Origin: Paenibacillus montaniterrae
Lineage (GTDB): Bacteria > Bacillota > Bacilli > Paenibacillales > Paenibacillaceae
NCBI RefSeq assembly: GCF_018403185.1
Contig: NZ_BOSE01000012.1
Location: forward strand, 30,194-94,193
Length of the DNA stretch: 64,000 nt
Direction of reading: 5' to 3'
The translations under genes and the position numbers were made by a program. Positions 1 to 8,881 of the stretch are shown in pieces. The notes below the pieces were generated by a model. The model saw only the letters and a program-made list of their open reading frames with translations, did not search any database and was not told the origin of the DNA. How positions within the stretch are numbered: the first letter of the stretch is position 1; every line of letters begins with the position of its first letter.

Positions 1-190
1 ACAGCCAGCACTCGTTGAAAGCATTGCGGCAGACGCTGGGATTGATATTGGAGATACATTTATCGGCATGCATCTAAAACAGGTTGTTGTGCCGTTTCGG
101 GCTTCGCTTCGTTCTATAGGCGACGCACACGTGACATTGGCATTTACCCGTCCAAAGCTAATCGGCGGCGAGCGGGCAGTATATGAATAA
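1..190 (+). CDS. ywlG: YwlG-like UPF0340/DUF436 protein, C-terminal end only
   Basis: The window opens inside this gene. Reading from base 2 gives about 62 codons ending in TAA at 188-190. The tail contains IGMHLKQVVVPFR and RPKLIGGERAVYE, which match my memory of the conserved C-terminus of the YwlG/UPF0340 family. No biochemical function of this family is known to me. Position supports the call: ywlG lies directly upstream of glyA in Bacillus subtilis, and here glyA starts 37 bases after the stop with no terminator between them, so the two may be co-transcribed. The 5' part lies outside the window. Confidence 0.7.
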   Translation, partial: QPALVESIAADAGIDIGDTFIGMHLKQVVVPFRASLRSIGDAHVTLAFTRPKLIGGERAVYE

Positions 191-226
191 TAAAAACTAA
201 AATAGAGCTTTTGAGGAGGATTTATA

Positions 227-1474
227 ATGGAGCATTTACGTAAACAAGATCCACAGGTTTTAGAGGCGCTAGGTCTGGAGCTGCAACGCCAACGCGACAA
301 CATTGAATTGATCGCATCCGAAAATATTGTTAGTCCGGCAGTACTCGAAGCAATGGGCTCTGTGCTTACGAACAAGTATGCAGAAGGCTATCCGAGCAAA
401 CGTTACTACGGAGGCTGTGAGCATGTAGACATCGTTGAGGATATTGCTCGTGACCGCGCTAAACAATTGTTTGGCGCAGAGCATGCCAACGTGCAGCCAC
501 ACTCTGGCGCGCAAGCGAATATGGCTGTATATTTGGCGGCATTGAAGCCTGGCGACACCGTGCTTGGCATGAATCTTGCACATGGCGGACATTTAACCCA
601 TGGCAGCCCAGTTAATGCATCTGGTCTTTTGTACAATTTCGTGGCGTATGGCGTTCAAGAGGACTCCTTCACGATTGATTATGAAGAAGTTCGCAAGCTT
701 GCCTTCAAGCATCGTCCTCGTCTAATCGTTGCCGGAGCAAGTGCATATCCGCGCATTATCGACTTTGAAAAGCTTGGACAAATCGCGAATGAAGTTGGTG
801 CGTTGTTCATGGTTGACATGGCGCATATTGCTGGTCTGGTAGCAGCAGGTCTGCATCCTAACCCTGTTCCACATGCGCATTTTGTAACGACAACTACTCA
901 TAAAACATTGCGTGGTCCTCGCGGCGGTATGATTCTGTGCCGCAAATCTTGGGCTGCAGCCATTGACAAAGCGGTATTCCCTGGCACGCAAGGCGGTCCA
1001 TTGATGCATATTATCGCTGCAAAAGCAGTTGCTTTCGGTGAAGCATTGCAGGATGAGTTTAAACAATATGCAACCAATGTTGTAAACAATGCAAAAGTGC
1101 TGGCAGAATCGTTGACAGCAAACGGCATTAACCTTGTATCAGGCGGCACTGACAATCACCTTATGCTGATCGATACTCGCAATCTAGGCATTACAGGCAA
1201 AGATGCTGAGCATGTGCTTGACGAGGTAGGCATTACAGTTAATAAAAATGCGATTCCGTTTGATCCGACAAGTCCGTTTATTACTAGCGGTATCCGCGTT
1301 GGTACGCCAGCAGCAACAGCACGCGGCATGGATACAGCTGCGATGACGGTTATTGCAGAGGTTATCTCCTCTGTACTTAAAAACCCTCAGGATGAGGCAG
1401 TTAAAAATGCAGCTCGTACCAAAGTTCGTGAGCTAACTGCGAAATTCCCGATTTACCCTGGACTGTCATACTAA
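227..1474 (+). CDS. glyA: Serine hydroxymethyltransferase
   Basis: Cytosolic PLP enzyme that interconverts serine plus tetrahydrofolate with glycine plus methylene-tetrahydrofolate, the main source of one-carbon units. The product is 415 aa, the usual length. It carries IASENIVS near the N-terminus, the HSGAQAN cofactor region, the MVDMAHIAGL block and the PLP-lysine motif TTTTHKTLRGPRGG with Lys226. The start ATG at 227 follows a strong ribosome binding site GAGGAGGA at 213-220. It sits 37 bases after the ywlG end and is closed by a strong terminator at about 1506-1547. Confidence 0.97.
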   Translation: MEHLRKQDPQVLEALGLELQRQRDNIELIASENIVSPAVLEAMGSVLTNKYAEGYPSKRYYGGCEHVDIVEDIARDRAKQLFGAEHANVQPHSGAQANMAVYLAALKPGDTVLGMNLAHGGHLTHGSPVNASGLLYNFVAYGVQEDSFTIDYEEVRKLAFKHRPRLIVAGASAYPRIIDFEKLGQIANEVGALFMVDMAHIAGLVAAGLHPNPVPHAHFVTTTTHKTLRGPRGGMILCRKSWAAAIDKAVFPGTQGGPLMHIIAAKAVAFGEALQDEFKQYATNVVNNAKVLAESLTANGINLVSGGTDNHLMLIDTRNLGITGKDAEHVLDEVGITVNKNAIPFDPTSPFITSGIRVGTPAATARGMDTAAMTVIAEVISSVLKNPQDEAVKNAARTKVRELTAKFPIYPGLSY

Positions 1475-1505
1475 TCGAATAACCATATGAAATAAATGGA
1501 TTAAC

Positions 1506-1547
1506 AAAAGCCAAAGCAGATCATTTTTGATCTTGCTTTGGCTTTTT
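1506..1547 (+). terminator. Intrinsic terminator after glyA
   Basis: Left arm AAAGCCAAAGCAGATCA pairs with TGATCTTGCTTTGGCTTT (one bulged base) and runs into a T tract. It separates glyA from the opp operon. Confidence 0.9.
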
Positions 1548-1772
1548 TGTTATACGAATAGAGTGGTTACTTTATGCAAATAGTAAATGCACATTCGTTA
1601 ATATGTGGAAAAGAAGGCAATCTATAATTTTCTTATGATGCCAAATGCTAGATGGCATTAACTGTATTCAAAAGTTGTTCACAAAAAACAAAAGCAGCCC
1701 AGAGCTCAGTTCTATCAAAACTTTCGCTTTTTTGCTGGTCGGGCAGAGAAGAGCAACGGTAAATTTATCATC

Positions 1773-1802
1773 TTGACAGTGGGCTTGCAGAAGCGGTATA
1801 TT
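1773..1802 (+). promoter_or_regulatory. Probable sigma-A promoter of the opp operon
   Basis: TTGACA at 1773-1778 and TATATT at 1797-1802, spacer 18. It lies about 155 bases before oppA in the 410-base gap after the glyA terminator. A small hairpin CCGTC/GACGG (1808-1823) lies just downstream. The rest of the gap from 1548 is AT-rich with no convincing gene. Confidence 0.55.
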
Positions 1803-1849
1803 TCTCTCCGTCTTTTTGGACGGGATTGTAAATATGCACAACAAAAGTA

Positions 1850-1871
1850 AATATTCGCTCACTTGAATATT
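1850..1871 (+). promoter_or_regulatory. Inverted repeat in the opp leader
   Basis: AATATTC (1850-1856) is repeated inverted as GAATATT (1865-1871) with 8 bases between. A further imperfect ATTCA/TGAAT pair follows at once. It lies between the candidate promoter and oppA, a reasonable place for an operator. I do not recognise the regulator; the repeats resemble, but do not match, the CodY consensus. Confidence 0.3.
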
Positions 1872-1957
1872 CATTCATTTTGAATACAAGCTTGTTATGC
1901 ATTAGACTCGATTCCACATCATTGCGCTATACATCATGAGAAAAGGGGACTATCCGC

Positions 1958-3604
1958 ATGAAGAGAACAAAACTGGTATCTATTCTTTCAATGGTGCTAG
2001 TATTCGCTATTTTTACAGCAGGCTGTGCAACTGGAGCCAAAAACGGAGGCGGTGCAAGCAATAATGAATTCCGTGTTAATTTGTCAACTGAACCGCCAAC
2101 GCTTGATCCAGCTCAAGCGACTGATCAGGTATCCTTCACCGTCATTAATGCCATTTACGAGGGCTTGACCATTCTTGACGAGAATGGTGATGTACAGCCA
2201 GGCATCGCAGAAAAATGGGATGTTTCAGAGGATGGCAAGACATATACATTCAAGATTCGTTCCGATGCAAAATGGAGTAATGGCGATCCAGTGACAGCTC
2301 ATGATTTTGAGTTTTCCTGGAAGCGCGCACTTGATCCGCTGCTCGTTCCAGAGCCATCCCAATATGCGTACCAGCTTTATTATATTGAGGGTGCCGAAGC
2401 CTACAATACAGGAGAGGGCTCGGTTGATGATGTAGCGGTAAAGGCTGAAGATGATCATACACTCGTTGTAACTTTGGTCGCTCCGACGATTTATTTTGAG
2501 TCGCTGCTTTCTACAGCGATTTACTTCCCTGTCCATCAATCTGTTAAGGAAAATGAAGCATTCGCAGCGGCAGCAAATACAATGATTACGAATGGTCCGT
2601 TTACGATGACAGACTGGAAGCGCAATACGTCGATTACACTTGAGCCAAGTGACTCCTATTACGGTCGTGATCAAATTAAATTCAGCAAAGTTTCGTTTAC
2701 GATGGTTAACGATTCAAGCTCTGAGCTGAACATGTACGAAACAGGGAAGCTGGATTATGCAGGTCACCCAACAGGCTCCTTGCCAAGTGATCAGTTTGCA
2801 TCATTGCAGCAAAAATACCCTGATGAATTTAAGATTAAAGGTACAGCAAGCTTGTACTACTATTTGATCAATACAACAGAACCTCCATTTACAAATAAAA
2901 AAGTTCGTCAAGCGTTGTCCTTGGCTGTCAATCGCAATGACCTGACCGAGAAAGTAACACTTGGCGGCCAAATTCCAGCCTATGGACTAGTACCTCCAGG
3001 TATTAAAGGCGTAGAGGACGAGTATCGCAACGAGGTAAATGGCGATTACTTTAAGGAGGATCTGGAACTGGCGAAGCAACTGCTGGCTGAGGGTCTGGCA
3101 GAAGAAGGGCTAACTCAGCTGCCGGCTTTCAGTATCACATTCAATACAAATGATCTGCATCTGAAAGTTGCTGAAGCGATTGTTGATATGTGGCGCAATA
3201 ATTTGGGAATCGATGTGCAAATCGGAAATGAAGAATGGGGTGTATTCCTCGACAACCGTAATGCAATGAATTATCAAGTTGCGCGTGCTGGCTGGGGTGC
3301 TGATTACAATGACCCGATTTCTTTCATCAGCTTGTTCACATCCAAGAGCGGCAACAACAATACAGGCTATGCAAATGCTGAATATGATGAGCTAGTGGAG
3401 CGCATTAATCATACAAGTGAGCCTGAGGAGCGCGTCAAACTAATAGCGGATGCCGAGAAGCTGTTGATTGAATCACACTCCATCATACCGCTTTACTATT
3501 ACACAAATGTGTATCTAATGAAACCTGAAGTAAAAGGCGTGTATGTCGACTTTAAAGGCGATATTATTTTCACCCGCGGCTATTACGAAGAACAAGAACA
3601 ATAA
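1958..3604 (+). CDS. oppA: Oligopeptide ABC transporter substrate-binding lipoprotein
   Basis: Extracellular lipid-anchored peptide-binding component of an Opp importer. The product is 548 aa, normal for the SBP_bac_5 family. It has a lipoprotein signal with lipobox TAGC (Cys23) and then the family start LSTEPPTLDPAQATD, plus WDVSEDGKTYTFKIR and YYYLINTTEPPF. The start ATG at 1958 has an AAAAGGGG ribosome site. It is first in the operon, followed by an 11-bp perfect hairpin at 3619-3650 before oppB, an arrangement that would let the binding protein be made in excess over the permease. The exact substrate cannot be told from sequence; position as OppA of a five-gene set is clear. Confidence 0.93.
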   Translation: MKRTKLVSILSMVLVFAIFTAGCATGAKNGGGASNNEFRVNLSTEPPTLDPAQATDQVSFTVINAIYEGLTILDENGDVQPGIAEKWDVSEDGKTYTFKIRSDAKWSNGDPVTAHDFEFSWKRALDPLLVPEPSQYAYQLYYIEGAEAYNTGEGSVDDVAVKAEDDHTLVVTLVAPTIYFESLLSTAIYFPVHQSVKENEAFAAAANTMITNGPFTMTDWKRNTSITLEPSDSYYGRDQIKFSKVSFTMVNDSSSELNMYETGKLDYAGHPTGSLPSDQFASLQQKYPDEFKIKGTASLYYYLINTTEPPFTNKKVRQALSLAVNRNDLTEKVTLGGQIPAYGLVPPGIKGVEDEYRNEVNGDYFKEDLELAKQLLAEGLAEEGLTQLPAFSITFNTNDLHLKVAEAIVDMWRNNLGIDVQIGNEEWGVFLDNRNAMNYQVARAGWGADYNDPISFISLFTSKSGNNNTGYANAEYDELVERINHTSEPEERVKLIADAEKLLIESHSIIPLYYYTNVYLMKPEVKGVYVDFKGDIIFTRGYYEEQEQ

Positions 3605-3618
3605 AGCGTAGGCGGATT

Positions 3619-3656
3619 GGGATATATGCATATTGTTACGCATATATCCCTTTCTT
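3619..3656 (+). terminator. Intercistronic hairpin, probable attenuator between oppA and oppB
   Basis: GGGATATATGC (3619-3629) pairs perfectly with GCATATATCCC (3640-3650) and is followed by TTTCTT. The short, interrupted T tract suggests partial termination or protection of the oppA 3' end, not full separation, because oppB starts only 28 bases later and has no obvious promoter. Confidence 0.65.
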
Positions 3657-3684
3657 CAGCATTCTTATGGAGGTGTAGGTTCAA

Positions 3685-4620
3685 TTGGTTCGCTATGTCA
3701 TCGAGAAGATCTTATATATGCTGCTTTCGCTTTTCGTACTAGCTTCGGCCACGTTCTTCTTAATGAAGGCCATACCTGGCAACCCGTTTCAATCAGAGAA
3801 AAATATTCCGCCAGCGATTCAGCAAATGCTGATGGAGAAATACGGCTTTGACAAGCCGGTCTGGGAGCAGTATGTCCATTACATCGGGAACCTGTTGAAG
3901 CTCGATTTTGGCACCTCAATGAAGCAGCAGTACGTGACCGTTGAAACGGTTATAAAAAGCGGCTTTGCCTATTCCGTGCAGCTCGGCCTGCTGGCTATGA
4001 TTGTATCGGTTGCAGCAGGCGTGCTGCTCGGCTTGATCGCAGCATTGAATCATCGCAAGTTTTTAGATGGCTTTACGATTTTTATTGCTGTATTGGGTGT
4101 TTCGATTCCAAATTTTGTAATCGCTTCTGCCCTGCAATATTTTTTCGGCGTCCAGCTTCGCTGGTTTAACGTTACTGGCTTGAATGGACCGCTTGACTAT
4201 GTTTTGCCTGTTATTGCGCTATCCTTTTTGCCGACCGCATTTATTGCGAGACTGACAAGGTCGAGCATGCTTGAGGTTTTATCGGCTGATTATATTAAAA
4301 CTGCAAGAGCTAAAGGCTTATCTGGTAGAGTCATTCTTGTGAAGCATGCACTTCGCAATGCGATTATGCCTGTCGTCACCTATGTAGGGCCGATGACTGC
4401 CAACATTATTACAGGCTCGGTCATTGTAGAGCAGATTTTTGGCATAGGCGGCCTGGGCAAAGATTTTGTTAATAGTATTACGAATCGAGACTATACGCTC
4501 ATTATGGGCTTAACGTTATTTTATGCTGTTATTTTAATGCTGGCTCGGCTCATTACCGATATTGCCTACGGATTTATTGATCCACGCATTAAATTGATTC
4601 GCGGGAGAGGAGGAGCGTAA
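3685..4620 (+). CDS. oppB: Oligopeptide ABC transporter permease OppB
   Basis: Inner-membrane permease subunit, 311 aa, BPD_transp_1 family. N-terminal membrane segment YMLLSLFVLASATFFLMKA is followed by the typical IPGNPF element of OppB/DppB proteins. The EAA-type loop that contacts the ATPases is seen as DYIKTARAKGLSGRVILVKHALRNA. The start is TTG at 3685, chosen because GGAGGTG lies at 3669-3675 and no ATG fits better. The stop TAA overlaps the ATG of oppC (TAATG), so the two are translationally coupled. Confidence 0.93.
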   Translation: MVRYVIEKILYMLLSLFVLASATFFLMKAIPGNPFQSEKNIPPAIQQMLMEKYGFDKPVWEQYVHYIGNLLKLDFGTSMKQQYVTVETVIKSGFAYSVQLGLLAMIVSVAAGVLLGLIAALNHRKFLDGFTIFIAVLGVSIPNFVIASALQYFFGVQLRWFNVTGLNGPLDYVLPVIALSFLPTAFIARLTRSSMLEVLSADYIKTARAKGLSGRVILVKHALRNAIMPVVTYVGPMTANIITGSVIVEQIFGIGGLGKDFVNSITNRDYTLIMGLTLFYAVILMLARLITDIAYGFIDPRIKLIRGRGGA

Positions 4621-5543
4621 TGTCAGAGCAAACGCTAAAGCCGGAGCAATTTGCCAAGCTGAAAAAATCAGAGCACGCTGGCGAGCTTGTTGTCCGTGAA
4701 AGCATATCGGCGTGGAAGGATGCATGGATTCGCCTGAAGGAAAACAAGCTGGCTATGCTCAGTCTTGTTGTACTGCTCGTTATTACTTTACTGGCGATTA
4801 CAGCCCAGTACATGACGCCATACGATTATAAAACGAATGATCTTGCCAATACGAATCTTCCTCCAAACTCAGAGCATTGGTTTGGCACTGATTCTTTGGG
4901 CCGCGATATGTTTCAGCGAACATGGATGGGAGCGGGAATTTCCTTGCAGGTGGGCTTGTACGCGGCATTGGTCGATTTGGCGCTTGGCGTAATTATTGGC
5001 GGAATTATGGGCTATTACGGTGGTCGAGTTGATGAGGTGCTGAACCGTTTCTGTGAAGTAATGTACTCGATCCCGAGCATGCTCCTTGTCATTCTGCTCA
5101 TTGTTGTAATGGAGCCCAGCATGTTTACGATTGTACTGGCGCTTAGTATTACCGGCTGGATTAATATGGCCTGGATTGTTCGCGGACAAGTTATGCAGCT
5201 TAAAAATCAAGAGTATGTGCTGGCGGCGCGGACGATTGGAGCGAGCACTAGCCGTATTATGTTTAAGCATTTAATACCGAATGCGATGGGGCCGATTATC
5301 GTCACCTTGACGATGACTGTGCCTTCGGCAATTTTCGCCGAAGCCTTTCTAAGCTTCCTTGGCTTAGGCGTGCAATCGCCAGCAGCCTCGCTTGGTACAT
5401 TAATTAATGATGCATTAAAAGCGATGACGGTCTATCCATGGCGGATGCTGTTTCCTGCTGTGCTTATTAGCTTAACGATGCTTTGCTTTAATATATTCGG
5501 GGACGGATTGCGGGATGCGCTTGATCCGAAGATGAAGAAATAA
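4620..5543 (+). CDS. oppC: Oligopeptide ABC transporter permease OppC
   Basis: Second permease subunit, 307 aa. An N-terminal cytoplasmic stretch of about 45 residues precedes the first membrane segment (LAMLSLVVLLVITLLAI). Then come the OppC signature HWFGTDSLGRDMFQRTWMGA and the EAA loop EYVLAARTIGASTSRIMFKHLIPNA. The ATG overlaps the oppB stop. It pairs with OppB to form the transmembrane channel. 66 bases separate it from oppD. Confidence 0.95.
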   Translation: MSEQTLKPEQFAKLKKSEHAGELVVRESISAWKDAWIRLKENKLAMLSLVVLLVITLLAITAQYMTPYDYKTNDLANTNLPPNSEHWFGTDSLGRDMFQRTWMGAGISLQVGLYAALVDLALGVIIGGIMGYYGGRVDEVLNRFCEVMYSIPSMLLVILLIVVMEPSMFTIVLALSITGWINMAWIVRGQVMQLKNQEYVLAARTIGASTSRIMFKHLIPNAMGPIIVTLTMTVPSAIFAEAFLSFLGLGVQSPAASLGTLINDALKAMTVYPWRMLFPAVLISLTMLCFNIFGDGLRDALDPKMKK

Positions 5544-5609
5544 TGTAGAGAAGCAATTTCAAGAAAGTACACCAAAGCAGTCATTTGAAAAGCTTTAGGA
5601 GGTGGAAGT

Positions 5610-6614
5610 ATGGAGAAGCTGCTTGAGGTTCATGACTTAAAGGTTAACTTTGATGTACGCGGCGGAGTCGTCCAGGCGGTACGCGGCGTCAACTTTCATA
5701 TCAATAAGGGCGAAGCTGTAGCAATTGTTGGTGAATCTGGCTGCGGTAAAAGTGTTACGGCCCAATCTCTTATGCGCTTAGTTCCAAGTCCTCCTGCCCA
5801 ATTGAGCGGGGAAATTCTCTTTAAGGGAGAGGATTTGCTCAAGAAATCCGATAAGGAGATGGAAGCTGTTCGCGGCAATGATATCGGAATGATTTTTCAG
5901 GATCCGATGACGTCTCTCAATCCAACCTTAACGATTGGCACTCAAATTATAGAAGGCTTGACCAAGCATGAGAAGATGAGCAGATCCAATGCGCGCATGC
6001 GTGCGATTGAAATGCTGAAGCTGGTTGGCATTCCTAATCCTGAAAGCCGGATCGATCAGTATCCGCATCAGTTTTCAGGAGGTATGCGGCAGCGCGCAAT
6101 GATCGCGATTGCGCTTGCCTGCAATCCTTCACTGCTTATTGCCGATGAACCGACAACGGCGCTTGATGTAACGATTCAAGCACAAATTATGAAGGTAATG
6201 AAGGATCTGCAGCAGAAAATGGGAACGTCCATTATTTTAATCACGCATGATCTTGGTGTCGTAGCAGATGTATGTGATCGCGTAATCGTGATGTACGCGG
6301 GCAAGGTTGTAGAGACCGGTACGAAATACGAAATTTTCAACAATCCACAGCATCCGTATACACGCGGGCTGCTACGCTCGGTTCCGCGCCTCGATCAGAA
6401 AAAGGACGAGCCGCTTTTACCGATTCATGGCACGCCGCCGGACCTGATATCGCCGCCCAAAGGCTGCAGCTTTTGCGCACGCTGTGAGGAGGCGATGCTC
6501 ATTTGCGTCGAACATGATCCCGATCTTGTAGCTGCTGAAGAAGGCGATGAGCATTCTGCACACCGCTCTGCCTGCTGGATGCTGCACCCTTATGCGCAAA
6601 GGGAGGTTAAGTGA
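5610..6614 (+). CDS. oppD: Oligopeptide ABC transporter ATP-binding protein OppD
   Basis: ATPase subunit, 334 aa. Walker A is GESGCGKS, the ABC signature is SGGMRQR, Walker B is LLIADEPTT, and the switch histidine is in ITHDLGVV. The C-terminal oligopeptide-transporter extension with the cysteine cluster CSFCARCEEAMLIC is present; in related proteins this binds an iron-sulfur cluster. ATG at 5610 follows AGGAGGTGG. The stop TGA overlaps the ATG of oppF. Confidence 0.95.
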   Translation: MEKLLEVHDLKVNFDVRGGVVQAVRGVNFHINKGEAVAIVGESGCGKSVTAQSLMRLVPSPPAQLSGEILFKGEDLLKKSDKEMEAVRGNDIGMIFQDPMTSLNPTLTIGTQIIEGLTKHEKMSRSNARMRAIEMLKLVGIPNPESRIDQYPHQFSGGMRQRAMIAIALACNPSLLIADEPTTALDVTIQAQIMKVMKDLQQKMGTSIILITHDLGVVADVCDRVIVMYAGKVVETGTKYEIFNNPQHPYTRGLLRSVPRLDQKKDEPLLPIHGTPPDLISPPKGCSFCARCEEAMLICVEHDPDLVAAEEGDEHSAHRSACWMLHPYAQREVK

Positions 6615-7570
6615 TGAGCAAGCCATTAATCGAGGTTAACCATTTGAGCAAATTTTTCAATTTAGGCAATAATCAAATTCTTAAAGCGGTAAATGATCTT
6701 AACTTCTCGATTGCACAAGGCGAAACCGTCGGTGTAGTAGGAGAGTCCGGTTGCGGCAAATCAACAGCTGGCCGCACGATGATGCGACTGTACGAGCCTA
6801 CGAACGGTGAAGTGCTGTTCAATGGTAAAAATATATATCAGATGAAGGGCGCTGAGCTGAAGCAGCTTCGCCGCGACATGCAGATGATATTCCAGGACCC
6901 GTATGCTTCACTTAATCCGCGTATGACGGTTATGGATATTATAGGTGAAGCGCTTGATGTGCATAAGCTGGCCGGCAGCCGCAAGGAGCGCAAAAAGAAA
7001 GTAGAGCAGCTGCTGGAGCTTGTTAATTTGAATTCAGCATATGCTTCGCGCTATCCGCATGAGTTTTCAGGCGGTCAGCGTCAGCGCATCGGTATTGCGA
7101 GGGCGTTGGCTGTTGATCCGAAGTTTATTATAGCCGATGAGCCGATTTCCGCGCTTGATGTATCGATTCAGGCTCAGGTTGTCAATTTGCTGCAGGAGCT
7201 GCAGCGTGACATGGGCTTGACGTACTTGTTTATTGCCCACGATTTGTCGATGGTCAAGCATATTAGCGATCGTGTAGCAGTAATGTATCTTGGCAAAATT
7301 GTTGAGCTCGCCCGCAGCGAGGATTTGTATAACGATCCAAGACATCCTTATACGCGCGCTTTAATGTCGGCAATTCCGATTCCCGACCCTGAAGTCGAGG
7401 AAAAGCGTGAACGGATTGTGCTTGGCGGCGATTTGCCAAGTCCCATTCATTTGCCTTCAGGCTGTCCTTTTCACACGCGCTGTCCGATGGCGACTGAGAA
7501 GTGCAAGGTTGATGTGCCAAAATTTTTGGAAGTAAAGGATAAGCATTTTGCTTCCTGTCATTATGCTTAA
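6614..7570 (+). CDS. oppF: Oligopeptide ABC transporter ATP-binding protein OppF
   Basis: Second ATPase subunit, 318 aa from ATG 6614. Walker A is GESGCGKS, signature SGGQRQR, Walker B FIIADEPIS, switch FIAHDLSM. The C-terminal cysteine motif CPFHTRCPMATEKC matches its OppD partner. A GTG at 6611 is also in frame, but the GGGAGG site at 6601-6606 is better spaced for 6614, and that ATG overlaps the oppD stop (ATGA). It is the last gene of the operon and is followed by a strong terminator. Confidence 0.94.
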   Translation: MSKPLIEVNHLSKFFNLGNNQILKAVNDLNFSIAQGETVGVVGESGCGKSTAGRTMMRLYEPTNGEVLFNGKNIYQMKGAELKQLRRDMQMIFQDPYASLNPRMTVMDIIGEALDVHKLAGSRKERKKKVEQLLELVNLNSAYASRYPHEFSGGQRQRIGIARALAVDPKFIIADEPISALDVSIQAQVVNLLQELQRDMGLTYLFIAHDLSMVKHISDRVAVMYLGKIVELARSEDLYNDPRHPYTRALMSAIPIPDPEVEEKRERIVLGGDLPSPIHLPSGCPFHTRCPMATEKCKVDVPKFLEVKDKHFASCHYA

Positions 7571-7579
7571 CCACTAATC

Positions 7580-7621
7580 AAAAGCCGATCAAATCTGTTT
7601 ATGCAGTTGATCGGCTTTTTG
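7580..7621 (+). terminator. Intrinsic terminator after the opp operon
   Basis: AAAAGCCGATCAA (7580-7592) pairs with TTGATCGGCTTTT (7607-7619) with a 14-base loop, then a T run. Confidence 0.92.
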
Positions 7622-7644
7622 TATAGGTCCGCTGCGGGCATCGT

Positions 7645-7674
7645 TTAGACTGACATGTCCTAGTATGGTATAAT
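7645..7674 (+). promoter_or_regulatory. Candidate promoter for upp
   Basis: Perfect -10 TATAAT at 7669-7674 with a weak -35 TTAGAC at 7645-7650 (spacer 18). A second TATAAT lies at 7795-7800 without a good -35. Either could drive upp; the first would give a leader of about 195 bases. No classic PyrR-type attenuator was recognised in it. Confidence 0.4.
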
Positions 7675-7876
7675 TTTCATTTATAATAGGAAGCTTTATA
7701 AGAAATGTTCTGCTGCGCCATTGCAGCAAAGCCGAGCTAAGATACTCGCGCTGTCAGTGTAGGAAATTATAATGCAACAAGCGGTTTACAATGCTATAAT
7801 AAGTTGGATTATGAGCAATATTAAATAACAATTACGAAAGCAATAATGAGAATCTTTATAGAAAATGGGAGGCACC

Positions 7877-8506
7877 ATGGGTAAACTATTTATTTGCGAT
7901 CATCCGATGATTCAGCATAAATTAACATTCATTCGAGATAAAAACACAAACACGAAAGACTTTCGTGAGCTCATTGATGAAGTTGCCACCTTTATGGCCT
8001 ATGAGATTACTAGAGATCTTCCGTTGCAAACGGTTAAGGTGGAAACACCGGTCGCAGTTACCGATGCTAAAATTGTATCTGGTCGCATGATAGGTTTGGT
8101 GCCTATCCTTCGTGCTGGTCTAGGAATGGTGGACGGGATATTGAAGATGATTCCTTCTGCCAAGGTTGGTCATATCGGGCTTGCTCGCGATCATGAAACG
8201 CTAAAGCCTAAAGAATACTACATTAATTTACCAACAGATGCGCAAGAAAGATTGCTCATCGTCGTTGATCCAATGCTTGCTACGGGTGGCTCTGCGATTG
8301 CGGCCATTCAATCGTTGAAGGAGCGGGGCTGCGAGCATATCAAGCTAATGTGCGTGATCGCTGCGCCAGAGGGAGTAAAGGCTGTGCAGGAAGCGCATCC
8401 TGACGTTGATATTTACATCGCTGCGCTGGATCAATGCCTGAATGAAAAAGGCTATATTGTGCCGGGGTTAGGAGACGCCGGAGACCGAATTTTCGGCACC
8501 AATTAG
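7877..8506 (+). CDS. upp: Uracil phosphoribosyltransferase
   Basis: Pyrimidine salvage enzyme joining uracil and PRPP to UMP. From ATG 7877 the product is 209 aa (MGKLFICDHPMIQHKL...), the same length as B. subtilis Upp. An upstream in-frame ATG at 7865 overlaps the ribosome site GGGAGG (7867-7872), so it is not used. The PRPP loop is VVDPMLATGGSA, and the uracil-binding C-terminus KGYIVPGLGDAGDRIFGT is intact. The stop codon TAG is also the first base of a 188-bp repeat array, and no ordinary terminator follows. Confidence 0.96.
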   Translation: MGKLFICDHPMIQHKLTFIRDKNTNTKDFRELIDEVATFMAYEITRDLPLQTVKVETPVAVTDAKIVSGRMIGLVPILRAGLGMVDGILKMIPSAKVGHIGLARDHETLKPKEYYINLPTDAQERLLIVVDPMLATGGSAIAAIQSLKERGCEHIKLMCVIAAPEGVKAVQEAHPDVDIYIAALDQCLNEKGYIVPGLGDAGDRIFGTN

Positions 8507-8693
8507 AGGTAGTTCAAAAAGCTTGACTTTGATGACGATGTAGTTGCGTTGTAGCGGATTCGACGGCGAATCTTGAACGCTAGCGAAAACTGCGGTGCTC
8601 ACGTAGCTTGTTGCCTACGCTGCGCTCCTCGCCTTCTAGTATCGTGCCATCTTCTTGGTCCTGAAAGCCGAATATTTTGAACCTCATTGGAAT
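8506..8693 (+). repeat. 188-bp interspersed repeat, copy 1
   Basis: Begins GAGGTAGTTCAAAAAGCTTG at the last base of the upp stop codon and ends near ATTTTGAACCTCATTGGAAT. Its ends form an imperfect inverted repeat (GTTCAAAA near the start, TTTTGAAC near the end). The core carries GCTAGCGAAAACTGCGG, shared with copy 4 at 63109 but not with copies 2 and 3. It codes for nothing credible. Confidence 0.93.
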
Positions 8694-8881
8694 GAGGTAG
8701 TTCAAAAAGCTTGACTTTGATGACGATGCTGTGCGTTGTAGTGGATTCGACGGCGAATATGTCACGCTACCGAAGGCTTCGGTGCTCACGTAGATAATGG
8801 CCTACGCTGCGCTCCTCGCCTTCTAGTATCGTGCCATCTTCTTGGTCCTGAAAGCCGAATATTTTGAACCTATATTGGAAT
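8694..8881 (+). repeat. 188-bp interspersed repeat, copy 2
   Basis: Direct tandem copy, exactly 188 bases after copy 1. The core has the variant GCTACCGAAGGCTTCGG, which contains the 13-base palindrome CCGAAGGCTTCGG. The right end ATATTTTGAACCT is intact. Confidence 0.93.

Noticed and set aside
1668..1874. Reverse-strand ORF of 68 codons between glyA and oppA
   Set aside because: No ribosome site, low complexity hydrophobic/basic product, and it overlaps the opp promoter candidate.
8580..8789. Reverse-strand ORF of 69 codons in the repeat array
   Set aside because: It lies wholly within copies 1 and 2 of the 188-bp repeat, has no ribosome site, and its protein has no family look. It is an effect of the repeat, not a gene.
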